NCBI GenBank assembly: GCA_937891805.1 | Contig: CALATK010000079.1 | Coordinates: 1 to 11,570 of the forward strand | DNA length: 11,570 bases | Reading direction: 5' to 3' | Origin: an uncultured Fibrobacter sp. | Lineage (GTDB): Bacteria; Fibrobacterota; Fibrobacteria; Fibrobacterales; Fibrobacteraceae | In this document: positions 1 to 6,438 of the stretch, piece by piece | Position numbering within the stretch: the stretch's first letter is position 1 | Layout: the number at the start of each line of letters is the position of its first letter | Position numbers and translations under genes: made by a program | Notes under the pieces: generated by a model | Databases searched by the model: none | What the model was told of the DNA's origin: nothing | What the model saw: only the letters and a program-made list of their open reading frames with translations

Positions 1-1712
1 AGATTATCGAGAAAGGTTCCAGAGTTTTGGAACGCTTCCCCAACAACAAGAAACGGACGGCCGAGGCGGTTTTTTTGATTGGCGAGTCTTTCCGCCACAA
101 GGGAGAATGGGGAAAGGCCATAGTCAAGTACGATGAGTATGAAAGGTATTTTGCCGATTACGACTCTATGCGGGCGGTGGAATACCAGCGGGCTTACTGT
201 CTCTATCGGAACCATGAATACAATATCAGCCGTTTTGCTCTGGAACCGGTGATTGCAAGTAAGAACCACCCGTACTATTTCCAGGGCTTGAACCTGCTTT
301 CGCTTTTAGACGAACAGTCGGAATTTCCGGATCAGGCCATTGCCGCTCTGGAAGCAGTTCTTGCAGATACGGCAGGAACGCCCTTCATGCGGGGTAAGGC
401 TCATTTCCGTTTAGCGGGCCTTTACTTCAAGAAAGAAGATTGGGCGAAATCTAGGGAACACTACACGGCCAAGGAAATCCAGGAACTGAATGTTCGGGAA
501 CGGCAGACGGCCGGTGAGCAGGCGGCGGAGTGCTTAGTAAACCAGAAAGAATACCTGAAGGCCGCCGACGAATACAAGGCTCTTTTCAAGAATCCCGATT
601 ACGAGCAGAAACAGCCGGAGTACTTAGTCCGCCTGGGGGAGGTGACCCTGATGGCGGAGCGCTACCCCGACGCCTTCATTATATTGCGCAAGGTAAATTC
701 GGATTATCCCAAAACGCAGTATGCGGCCCGTAGCTACTACAATATGGGTGATTACGAGCAACAGAAAACCTTGAATTATGAGCAGGCCGTTATTTATTAC
801 GACAGCAGTTATAGTTCCCTGAATTACTGTGATTGGGCACAAAAAAGTCGGACTTTAAGCGAAGCGCTTAAGCGCCTGATTGCCATGCGAAATATGAACG
901 ATTCGCTGAAGAAGGATTCTGTTCCTAATGTGGATAATTTCTTTGGGACGGAATTCCAAATAGCGGAACTTTTCTTGTTTAAGCTTGACCAGGTGGATAG
1001 TGCGGTAAATAGGCTGACGGGTATCATTGAGAATTCCAATGACTCCGCGCGGGTGATGCTTGCCACGTATGCTCGGGCATTTATTTACGACGAGTACAAG
1101 GGTGACGAAGATACCGCTGAAGAACTCTACAAAGAAATCATCGAGAAGTACCCGGGTACGGAATATGCCAAGCAAGCTCAGGCGAACCTGGGTATGCGGG
1201 TGACCATCAAGACCCGTGACGACGAGGCAAAGGAACGGTATTTGCAGGCGGAAAGCCTGTGGACGGTGGCGTCGGAAGTGCCTTTGGACCAGATGGAACA
1301 GGTGGATTCGGCATATGCTACGGCCTTTACCGCTTTTGATAGCTTGTATAGGGACTATCCCGATACCGAATCGGGTGTTCAGGCTCTTTACATGAAGTTC
1401 GTGTATTTTCAGATGGATCCGGAGCGAGGAGACAGTGTCGGAGTTGTCTTGAATGAATTGCGTTCAAAACACAGGGATACCCCTTGGGGAAAATACGCCG
1501 CCAAGGTTCTGGACCATAGGCTTGCCATTACCGATTCCGAAATAGAACGGCTTCGCAGGCGTGTTCAACAGAGCATAGAGCACATTGACCAGATGTCTGC
1601 CCAGTATCACGAGTCAATTAACAAGAAGCCCGAAGAAAAGAAGGCTGAGGTCAAGAGCAAGGAAGATGAAATCCTTGAGAACACCTACAACAGCATGTAT
1701 GACTTCGAGTAA
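1..1712 (+). CDS. TPR-repeat protein, N-terminus cut off by window edge
   Basis: The reading frame is open from the left edge (first full codon at base 3). The TTG at 27 is therefore probably internal, because the residues before it (IIEKGSRV) continue the same helix-rich repeat. At least 569 residues are visible. The sequence is a series of tetratricopeptide-like helical pairs, clearest near the start (VLERFPNN, GESFRHKGEWGKAIVKYDEY) and around residue 365-390 counted from 27 (YKEIIEKYPGTEYAKQAQANLG). This is the style of BamD/YbgF-like periplasmic scaffold proteins. The last 60 residues are charged and probably coiled-coil (SEIERLRRRVQQSIEHIDQM, then Lys/Glu-rich). A signal peptide or lipobox would lie outside the window. 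The stop overlaps the rlpA-like start by 14 bases, so the two are probably cotranscribed. TPR proteins of this kind usually hold envelope complexes together; the actual partner is unknown. The TPR call is firm, the role is not. Confidence 0.85.
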   Translation, partial: IIEKGSRVLERFPNNKKRTAEAVFLIGESFRHKGEWGKAIVKYDEYERYFADYDSMRAVEYQRAYCLYRNHEYNISRFALEPVIASKNHPYYFQGLNLLSLLDEQSEFPDQAIAALEAVLADTAGTPFMRGKAHFRLAGLYFKKEDWAKSREHYTAKEIQELNVRERQTAGEQAAECLVNQKEYLKAADEYKALFKNPDYEQKQPEYLVRLGEVTLMAERYPDAFIILRKVNSDYPKTQYAARSYYNMGDYEQQKTLNYEQAVIYYDSSYSSLNYCDWAQKSRTLSEALKRLIAMRNMNDSLKKDSVPNVDNFFGTEFQIAELFLFKLDQVDSAVNRLTGIIENSNDSARVMLATYARAFIYDEYKGDEDTAEELYKEIIEKYPGTEYAKQAQANLGMRVTIKTRDDEAKERYLQAESLWTVASEVPLDQMEQVDSAYATAFTAFDSLYRDYPDTESGVQALYMKFVYFQMDPERGDSVGVVLNELRSKHRDTPWGKYAAKVLDHRLAITDSEIERLRRRVQQSIEHIDQMSAQYHESINKKPEEKKAEVKSKEDEILENTYNSMYDFE

Positions 1713-2163
1713 GTTGGGTGTGCGGTTACGGCTGTCGCTGTGGGCTTTGTGCGTCGGACTTGCATTTGTTTTGTCGGGCTGTGCGGCTGCCAATGCGAAA
1801 ATTGCTTCCCGAAAGGGCTATGTCCGATTTCCTGAAAAACATTACGCCTCCAAGGAAAAAGCTGAAATCGGAACAAAGCTTCAAGGCGAAGCTAGCTACT
1901 ACGGCCCGGGATTCCATGGAAAAAAGACTGCCAGCGGCGAGATTTTTAACCAGAACGATTACACTTGTGCTCACAAGTCCCTTCCCTTCGGTACAAAACT
2001 GAAGGTGGTTCGCGACGATACGGGGGTCTCGGTAGTGGTGCGGGTCAATGACCGTGGGCCCTATGTGGACGGTCGAATTTTAGACTTGAGTGTGGCCGCC
2101 GGCAAGGATATCGGCCTTGACAAGGTGGGTCATGCCAAGGTCACTGCCACGGTGATTGAATAA
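1699..2163 (+). CDS. rlpA: RlpA-like septal-ring lipoprotein (double-psi beta-barrel)
   Basis: The product is 154 residues. It has a basic N-terminus, a hydrophobic segment and a lipobox VLSGC with the lipidated Cys at residue 28, so it should be a membrane-anchored lipoprotein. From about residue 55 it carries the RlpA-type double-psi beta-barrel: GEASYYGPGFHGKKTASGE, then CAHKSLPFGTKLKV, then VRVNDRGPYVDGRILDLS. In characterised RlpA this domain is a lytic transglycosylase that cuts naked peptidoglycan glycan strands. The Glu of TASGE, His of AHKSLP and Asp of NDRGP are the conserved acid/base-type residues, and all are present. There is no C-terminal SPOR domain, so septal targeting through denuded glycan is not evident; the protein is the short, barrel-only form. 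I chose ATG 1699, which overlaps the TPR gene, because it gives a complete lipoprotein signal. An upstream in-frame extension would only duplicate the TPR gene's DNA. Enzymatic activity is inferred from the family. Confidence 0.93.
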   Translation: MTSSKLGVRLRLSLWALCVGLAFVLSGCAAANAKIASRKGYVRFPEKHYASKEKAEIGTKLQGEASYYGPGFHGKKTASGEIFNQNDYTCAHKSLPFGTKLKVVRDDTGVSVVVRVNDRGPYVDGRILDLSVAAGKDIGLDKVGHAKVTATVIE

Positions 2164-2202
2164 AAATACGCAAAATGTCACTTTTTGACATACCGTAGAT
2201 TC

Positions 2203-2208
2203 TATATT
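2203..2208 (+). promoter_or_regulatory. Putative -10 box TATATT for the 75-aa gene
   Basis: TATATT lies within TTCTATATTTA, in the AT-rich gap after the rlpA stop. A TTGACA occurs at 2186-2191 but only 12 bases away, too close for a standard -35, so only the -10 is proposed. It predicts transcription starting near 2215, just before the stem-loop at 2218-2249. Confidence 0.45.
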
Positions 2209-2217
2209 TACCTGCAC

Positions 2218-2249
2218 AGAAAGACACTTTCTTGTTTGTGTGTCTTTCT
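2218..2249 (+). promoter_or_regulatory. 5'-leader stem-loop, 10-bp perfect stem
   Basis: AGAAAGACAC at 2218-2227 is perfectly complementary to GTGTCTTTCT at 2240-2249, with a 12-base pyrimidine/GT-rich loop. It sits between the proposed -10 box and the ribosome binding site AGAGG (2255-2259) of the following small gene, so it would form the 5' end of that mRNA. No U-tract follows on the plus strand, which argues against an intrinsic terminator for rlpA. It may stabilise the transcript or modulate initiation; that role is inference. Confidence 0.55.
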
Positions 2250-2264
2250 AAAAAAGAGGTTAAT

Positions 2265-2492
2265 ATGAATCGTAAGTATCGTCGTGAAAACAAAGCCTGC
2301 TCAGTAGAATTTCCTGAAAAGTCCCCCTGGGATAGTGGCTTTTCCATATTCCGGCGCCGTATCAATGAACAGCTCCAGCTAGGCGGAGTTGATAGCAGTT
2401 TTGTAGATGACGATATGCTTTTGCCCTTTTATCGTGCTGGCGAAAGCGAAATCTATGTGCTGGGCGCCCTCGGCTGCCCTGTAGGGGTGTGA
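2265..2492 (+). CDS. Small hypothetical protein, 75 aa
   Basis: I do not recognise this protein. ATG 2265 is preceded by AGAGG five bases upstream, which decides the start over an in-frame TTG at 2232 lying in the loop of the leader hairpin. The protein begins with a very basic stretch (MNRKYRRENK), continues with mixed polar sequence including SIFRRRINEQLQLGG and an acidic DDD, and ends in a short hydrophobic patch (YVLGALGCPVGV). It has no signal peptide, no clear transmembrane helix and no recognisable domain. Its stop codon abuts the last base of the convergent beta-barrel gene. A promoter-like box, a leader hairpin and a Shine-Dalgarno site support expression, but a degraded or spurious ORF remains possible. 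Confidence 0.5.
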   Translation: MNRKYRRENKACSVEFPEKSPWDSGFSIFRRRINEQLQLGGVDSSFVDDDMLLPFYRAGESEIYVLGALGCPVGV

Positions 2493-3371
2493 TTACTTCC
2501 GGTTTACGCGGAACAGCAACTGGAATGAATTCATCACATGGTTGTGATGGTAGTAGTTTTCGTAGTCCTCTTCGCCTTCCATGTCATCTCCGGAGGCGAT
2601 GCCGAGGATTTGCCATTTCAGGGCGAAACCGACGTAGGTCCTTTCCGAAACTTTCCAGTCCTTTCCGATTTCGAGATTCATGGCAAAGGCGAACCAGTCC
2701 TTGCTTTGGCTATTGTCGCGAATGTCAAAGTAGTAAGGGTCGTCCAGCAAAATGATTCCCATCAGTAAGTCGGCATTGATGAATGTCCCGCCCATAAAAG
2801 AATCTGGCTTGCTGTGCAGCCAAGGGAAGAACGTGATTCCTGCGCCACCCATGATGGTTGTTGTTTCAAAGTCGTTACCAAAGGCGTCGTTGTCGTTTCC
2901 GCTTTTCTGGTAATATCCGCCGTTGAGTACGGGCCGCTCCCGAATCCCGTTTTCCAAATCGTACTCTCCGTTGGTTATGGAAAAGTCGAAAATTCCGTGG
3001 ACGGCGATAAACTCCTTGATGAGAACACCTAGCGAAAGTTCACCGGCGATACCTACCCCTGTGCCATCATATTGGGTATGTTCATCGTAATAGCGGTGGT
3101 CGTAATAGATGTAGGAGTAATCAAATCCCAAGCCGCCGTTCAGGTAGAAACTGCTCCGCCTTTTCGGGCGCTTTTCTTTTGCAGATTGCTCGGGGAGACC
3201 CTGATCTTGCGATACCAGGCCAAGCTGGTTTTGCCTTGCCTGTGCTTGCAGAGCCTCCGCCTGTGCAGGAGTCACCACCTGGATTACATAAACGGTGTCC
3301 GGGGCAAAAGCCGTCCCACTGGCGAGAAATATCGCCATAGCAAAAAGAATTGTATGCCAAGTCTTTCTCAT
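2493..3371 (-). CDS. Outer-membrane beta-barrel protein, probable
   Basis: The product is 292 residues from ATG 3371. The N-terminus MRKTWHTILFAMAIFLASGTAFA is a good Sec signal peptide with AXA-type cleavage before PDTVYV. A Gln/Ala-rich polar stretch (QAEALQAQARQNQ) and a basic KEKRPKRRSS linker follow. The rest alternates aromatic and polar residues with many Gly, Tyr and Phe (FYLNGGLGFDYSYIYYD, MGGAGITFFPWL, YVGFALKWQILGIASG, SFQLLFRVNRK). This is typical of small outer-membrane beta-barrels, with acidic extracellular-loop-like insertions (DDMEGEEDYENYYHH). An in-frame GTG at 3383 is an alternative start and lies the usual short distance from the -10-like box. ATG 3371 has a G-rich sequence upstream and gives a cleaner signal peptide. 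Substrate or role is unknown. It is transcribed away from prmC's end, with its own putative promoter in the 36-base gap. Confidence 0.8.
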   Translation of the reverse strand: MRKTWHTILFAMAIFLASGTAFAPDTVYVIQVVTPAQAEALQAQARQNQLGLVSQDQGLPEQSAKEKRPKRRSSFYLNGGLGFDYSYIYYDHRYYDEHTQYDGTGVGIAGELSLGVLIKEFIAVHGIFDFSITNGEYDLENGIRERPVLNGGYYQKSGNDNDAFGNDFETTTIMGGAGITFFPWLHSKPDSFMGGTFINADLLMGIILLDDPYYFDIRDNSQSKDWFAFAMNLEIGKDWKVSERTYVGFALKWQILGIASGDDMEGEEDYENYYHHNHVMNSFQLLFRVNRK

Positions 3372-3391
3372 GAACCCCCACACTTCTTGGA

Positions 3392-3397
3392 AAGATA
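3392..3397 (-). promoter_or_regulatory. Putative -10 box TATCTT for the beta-barrel gene
   Basis: On the minus strand, TTCTATCTTT lies between the prmC stop and the barrel gene. It resembles the TTCTATATTT boxes at other genes in this window. It lies 8 bases before the alternative GTG start (3383) and 20 before ATG 3371. The -35 region would lie inside prmC and is not obvious. Confidence 0.35.
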
Positions 3398-3407
3398 GAA
3401 CAAAAAT

Positions 3408-4316
3408 CTATTTGGCCTTGTAGCTTACAAAACGAATGTTGTCGCAATAATCCTTGTGGGCGCCAGCAAATTCCAGCCAGGGGTAGTTTGCGGCTTCGTT
3501 TTTCAGGATTTCGGCCTGTTCCGAACCGATTTCCAGAAGAATGCTTGCGCCAGTGTTCATCTTGCCTTCGGTTTGGGACAGCAGCTTGCGAACCAGGTCA
3601 AGTCCGTCGGGCCCGCCGTACAGCGCCAGCGCCGGGTCGAACTTGTCCACCTCTGGCTGGAGCTTGCCCTTTTCTCCGTCGGGGATGTAGGGGAGGTTCG
3701 CTATCAGGCAGTCTATCTTTGTGGAGGCTTCGCCGAACACATCGCCGGTGGCCTTCTTGATTGCCTCGAGTGTAACGGCGTCCAGCAGGTCGCCTTTGGC
3801 AAAGTTGAGCGTGTCGTCCCCTAGTCCGTTAGCATGTGCGTTTTCACGGGCCAGGGCCAGGGCGTCATCGGAAATGTCGGTGGCAAGAACCTTCACACCT
3901 TCGATTTCCTTAGTGCAGGCGATGGCGATGGCCCCTGTGCCAGTCCCGATTTCCACGATAAAGGGATTCTCGATACCTTTCAGGGCGTCTTTCGCCATAT
4001 CTACCAGGGATTCAGTCTCCGGGCGGGGAATCAGGGCCCGAGGGTCGCACTTGATGACAAACCCGCGAAAGCTGGTGTCACCAATGATGTGCTGCAAGGG
4101 CTCCCGGTTTCCGCGGCGGGCCACCAGCGGGCGCAAGATGTCCAGTTCCGCAGGGGTCAGGGGCTTCTCGAAATTCAGGTACAGGTCCATACGGTTCTTC
4201 ATCTTGAGACCGTGGCTGATGATGTACTGGGCGTCCAGCAGCGGGTCGGGCACACCCTTCTTTTCGAAGAATACCTTGGTGCGGTTCAAGATTTCAAGCA
4301 CTGTCATCTGCGGCAT
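3408..4316 (-). CDS. prmC: Release factor glutamine N5-methyltransferase PrmC
   Basis: PrmC uses S-adenosylmethionine to methylate the glutamine of the GGQ motif in class-1 release factors, which speeds peptide release. The 302-residue product has the helical N-terminal domain (TVLEILNRTKVFFEKKGVPDPLLDAQ), the PLQHIIGDTSFRGF segment, the LIPRPETE motif (about 95-102), SAM motif I VEIGTGTGAIAIA (about 121-133), the acidic ribose-binding ATDIS and the catalytic-motif position IANLPYI (Asn 207). The usual catalytic motif is NPPY; here it reads NLPY, a variant discussed in the findings. The ORF extends upstream to ATG 4352, overlapping the prfA stop as TAATG. Those extra 12 residues are encoded by a palindrome and match nothing in the family, so ATG 4316 (or 4307) is the likelier start. 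It follows prfA, its substrate gene, in one probable operon. Confidence 0.93.
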   Translation of the reverse strand: MPQMTVLEILNRTKVFFEKKGVPDPLLDAQYIISHGLKMKNRMDLYLNFEKPLTPAELDILRPLVARRGNREPLQHIIGDTSFRGFVIKCDPRALIPRPETESLVDMAKDALKGIENPFIVEIGTGTGAIAIACTKEIEGVKVLATDISDDALALARENAHANGLGDDTLNFAKGDLLDAVTLEAIKKATGDVFGEASTKIDCLIANLPYIPDGEKGKLQPEVDKFDPALALYGGPDGLDLVRKLLSQTEGKMNTGASILLEIGSEQAEILKNEAANYPWLEFAGAHKDYCDNIRFVSYKAK

Positions 4317-4325
4317 TTTATTGTC

Positions 4326-4346
4326 ATGCCCGGCTTGACCGGGCAT
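4326..4346. repeat. Short palindrome between prfA and prmC (REP-like)
   Basis: ATGCCCGG and CCGGGCAT form a perfect 8-bp stem around a 5-base CTTGA loop, flanked by TGTC on one side and CTCC on the other. The whole motif resembles a short dispersed palindrome that I recall from many bacterial genomes; this is memory, not a search. It fills most of the gap between the prfA stop and the likely prmC start. On the mRNA it could act as an intra-operon hairpin. Confidence 0.6.
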
Positions 4347-4351
4347 CTCCA

Positions 4352-5419
4352 TTACGCGTTAAATTTCCCCAGTTTCTCTTGGGCGTTGGCCATCTGGAGT
4401 CCGTTGATGATTTCGTCCAGGTCGCCGGTGATGACCTTGTCCAGGTTGTACAGCGTGAGGCCAATGCGGTGGTCGGTGACGCGGTTCTGCGGAAAATTGT
4501 AGGTGCGGATTTTGGCACTGCGGTCGCCGGTACCTACCAGGGCCTTGCGGCTGGCCGCTTCTTCCTGTTCTTTCTTCGCAATCACGGCGTCCAGAATCTT
4601 GGAACGGAGCATTTCCATGGCGTGAAGTCTGTTCTGCAACTGGCTGCGTTCCGTCTGGCAGCTCACCACCACGCCGGTGGGAATGTGGGTCAGGCGAACG
4701 GCGGAGTCCGTCTTGTTGATGTACTGACCGCCAGCACCCGAAGAGCGGTAGGTGTCCATGTGGATGTCCGCTTCGCGGATTTCCACGTCTACTTCTTCGG
4801 CTTCGGGGAGAATGGCCACTGTCGCAGCGGAGGTATGCACGCGCCCCTGGGCTTCGGTTTCGGGCACGCGCTGCACGCGGTGCACGCCGCTTTCGAATTT
4901 CAAGGTCCCATAGACGCTGTCGCCTTCGATGAACACCCGGATTTCCTTGTAGCCGCCCACGGTACCTTCGCTGGCGTCCTGGATGGTCATTTTCCAGCCC
5001 ATGCGGCTGCAATAGCCTTGGTACATGCGGAACAGGTCGCCAGCAAAGAGGGCCGACTCGTCACCGCCGGTACCGCCACGGATTTCGAGAGTGGCGTTGC
5101 GGTAGTCCCAGGGGTCCTTGGGGACCATCAGAATCTGCAGTTCGTCGGTGACGCCGGGCAGTTTCTTTTCGATGTCCGAAAGTTCGGACTTGGCCATGGC
5201 CACCATTTCGGGGTCGGAATCGCCAAGAGCCGCCTTCCATTCTTCTTGGTCGTTCAACATCTGCAGGTATTCCTTGGCCTTTGCTACGGCCTTTTCGATA
5301 CCCTTGTACTGCTTGTGGATCTTGTTGTAACGGGCCTGGTCGGCGAGAACCTCCGGGTTCCCCAGTTCCGATTCCAGTTCCTCGTACTTTTCAATCAGTT
5401 TTTTTGCCTTGTCTTTCAT
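4352..5419 (-). CDS. prfA: Peptide chain release factor 1 (RF1)
   Basis: RF1 recognises UAA and UAG stop codons in the ribosomal A site and triggers hydrolysis of peptidyl-tRNA. The 355-residue product has the normal family length. Visible signatures are LEIRGGTGGDESALFAGDLF, the RF1-type codon-recognition tripeptide PxT, here PET at 186-188 (RVPETEAQGRVHTS), and the catalytic GGQ at 230-232 inside SSGAGGQYINKTDSAVRLTH. PxT rather than SPF marks RF1 and not RF2. The ATG at 5419 is preferred over an upstream in-frame TTG at 5428; no Shine-Dalgarno sequence is visible and a TACATT box ends 8 bases before the ATG, suggesting a very short leader. prmC follows directly, and the divergent trmO starts 47 bases away. 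This is a housekeeping gene and the identification is secure. Confidence 0.97.
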   Translation of the reverse strand: MKDKAKKLIEKYEELESELGNPEVLADQARYNKIHKQYKGIEKAVAKAKEYLQMLNDQEEWKAALGDSDPEMVAMAKSELSDIEKKLPGVTDELQILMVPKDPWDYRNATLEIRGGTGGDESALFAGDLFRMYQGYCSRMGWKMTIQDASEGTVGGYKEIRVFIEGDSVYGTLKFESGVHRVQRVPETEAQGRVHTSAATVAILPEAEEVDVEIREADIHMDTYRSSGAGGQYINKTDSAVRLTHIPTGVVVSCQTERSQLQNRLHAMEMLRSKILDAVIAKKEQEEAASRKALVGTGDRSAKIRTYNFPQNRVTDHRIGLTLYNLDKVITGDLDEIINGLQMANAQEKLGKFNA

Positions 5420-5427
5420 CGGGCACA

Positions 5428-5433
5428 AATGTA
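5428..5433 (-). promoter_or_regulatory. Putative -10 box TACATT for prfA-prmC
   Basis: On the minus strand TTCTACATTT precedes the prfA ATG (5419) by 8 bases. It is one of two back-to-back promoter-like boxes in the 47-base divergent gap with trmO. No convincing -35 is visible. Confidence 0.4.
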
Positions 5434-5453
5434 GAAAAAAGGACGGTAAATTC

Positions 5454-5459
5454 TATATT
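5454..5459 (+). promoter_or_regulatory. Putative -10 box TATATT for trmO
   Basis: TTCTATATT ends 7 bases before the trmO ATG at 5467. With the usual distance from -10 to start site, the mRNA would begin at or next to the start codon. No Shine-Dalgarno sequence fits in this space. Confidence 0.5.
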
Positions 5460-5466
5460 GTCCTCT

Positions 5467-6279
5467 ATGCAGGTGACCCCAATCGGCACGTTCTACGGTG
5501 ATGCAGTTTATAAGTACGACGCTCCTCGGCAGGGGCGGCTCTTTGCGGGGCATCCGGGCCGTATCGAACTGAAGCCGGGGCAGAATTTCGAGATGGCACT
5601 TCGTGACCTGGAAGGTTTCGAACGCATCTGGGTGATTTTCCTGTTTCACGAAAACGAGGGTTGGCGTCCGACGACGCGCCCGCCGGTGCCGCCCAAAGGC
5701 AGGGACCGCGTAGGGACATTCGCCAGCCGTAGCCCTTACCGCCCGAACCCCATCGGGCTTAGTTGCGTGCGACTTCTGAAAGTCGATGGACTTACTTTGT
5801 ATGTGGACGAAGCGGACCTGCTGAATGAAACTCCGGTGCTGGACATCAAACCCTACATCCCCATGGCGGATGCCTTCCCCGATGCCAAGGCGGGCTGGGT
5901 GGAGGAACAGGAGGGGGAACCGTGGACTGTAGAATCGTCTGAAACATTTGCAGTCCAGTCCCGTTGGATTGCGGAACACAGTGACTTTGATTTGGAAAGT
6001 TTTGCCCGTGTGCAGTTTTCCCGTGGGAATTTCTCCAAAGATGTTTTCGACAGTTCGCGCCGCCGCCTGACTATTGATGAAATTGCAAAAACGGGCGTAT
6101 TGGCCTATCGCACTTTCCGTATTCATTTTTGCTACGACGATGCCACCAACAAAGTTTTTTTACAACAAATTAGTAGCGGCTATACGGACGAAGAACTGAA
6201 AATTGGGGCCGAAGATAAGTACGGGGATAAGCAGATTCATCGAGAATTTCTATCTGCTAAGATTCAGCCTCTTGTGTAA
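5467..6279 (+). CDS. trmO: tRNA (t6A37) N6-methyltransferase TrmO
   Basis: TrmO (also called TsaA or YaeB, UPF0066) methylates N6-threonylcarbamoyladenosine at position 37 of ACY-decoding tRNAs using S-adenosylmethionine. The 270-residue product shows the family signatures in order: MQVTPIGTF at the start, GRIELKPG (about 31-38), LEGFERIWVIFLFHEN (48-63), DRVGTFASRSPYRPNPIGLS (80-99) and DLLNETPVLDIKPYIP (117-132). The C-terminal portion (from about 180) is the less conserved TrmO extension, with RLTIDEIAK and FRIHFCYDD. The ORF is open upstream to 5281, but that part runs through the prfA coding region antisense. ATG 5467 aligns with the family N-terminus and follows a promoter-like box. The neighbourhood (RF1 and PrmC divergently) is translation-themed. 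The end of the gene lies within a short AT-rich hairpin. Confidence 0.95.
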   Translation: MQVTPIGTFYGDAVYKYDAPRQGRLFAGHPGRIELKPGQNFEMALRDLEGFERIWVIFLFHENEGWRPTTRPPVPPKGRDRVGTFASRSPYRPNPIGLSCVRLLKVDGLTLYVDEADLLNETPVLDIKPYIPMADAFPDAKAGWVEEQEGEPWTVESSETFAVQSRWIAEHSDFDLESFARVQFSRGNFSKDVFDSSRRRLTIDEIAKTGVLAYRTFRIHFCYDDATNKVFLQQISSGYTDEELKIGAEDKYGDKQIHREFLSAKIQPLV

Positions 6280-6293
6280 ATAAAAATTTACAC
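6274..6293 (+). terminator. AT-rich hairpin over the trmO stop codon
   Basis: GTGTAAAT and ATTTACAC form a perfect 8-bp stem with an AAAA loop; the trmO stop TAA lies in the left arm. The stem is AT-rich and no T-tract follows, so it is at best a weak terminator or an mRNA 3' end stabiliser. Confidence 0.35.
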
Positions 6294-6366
6294 TGGCTAA
6301 AATTCCTTGGAAAGTGTTCTCTAAACGTTCCCTAATTGCATTTGTTTCTTTTGTTAGAAAAAAAAA

Positions 6367-6372
6367 TATATT
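6367..6372 (+). promoter_or_regulatory. Putative -10 box TATATT for the 439-aa lipoprotein
   Basis: TATATT follows a long A-run in the AT-rich 159-base gap after trmO. It predicts a start near 6379 and a leader of about 60 bases. The gene has a clear AAAGGAG at 6426-6432, six bases before its ATG. A TTGTTT at 6342-6347 with a 19-base spacer is a poor -35. Confidence 0.45.
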
Positions 6373-6438
6373 GTGTCTTGATTTGTTTTGCGCATTTTTT
6401 ATTATTTTTAAGGCAACTAAAAACCAAAGGAGTTCTCT

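Noticed and set aside
2186..2208. TTGACA plus TATATT as a full sigma-70 promoter before the 75-aa gene
   Set aside because: The spacer is only 12 bases, too short for a standard promoter; only the -10 box is kept as a candidate.
3834..4502. A 222-codon plus-strand frame across prmC and the prfA end
   Set aside because: It is antisense to two firmly identified genes and has no ribosome binding site or recognisable domain.
4379..5434. A 351-codon open frame antisense to prfA
   Set aside because: It mirrors prfA almost exactly and encodes a His/Val/Phe-rich sequence with no domain. It is a codon-bias shadow of the well-identified RF1 gene.
5416..6126. A 236-codon minus-strand frame opposite trmO
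   Set aside because: Antisense shadow; trmO on the plus strand has complete family signatures.
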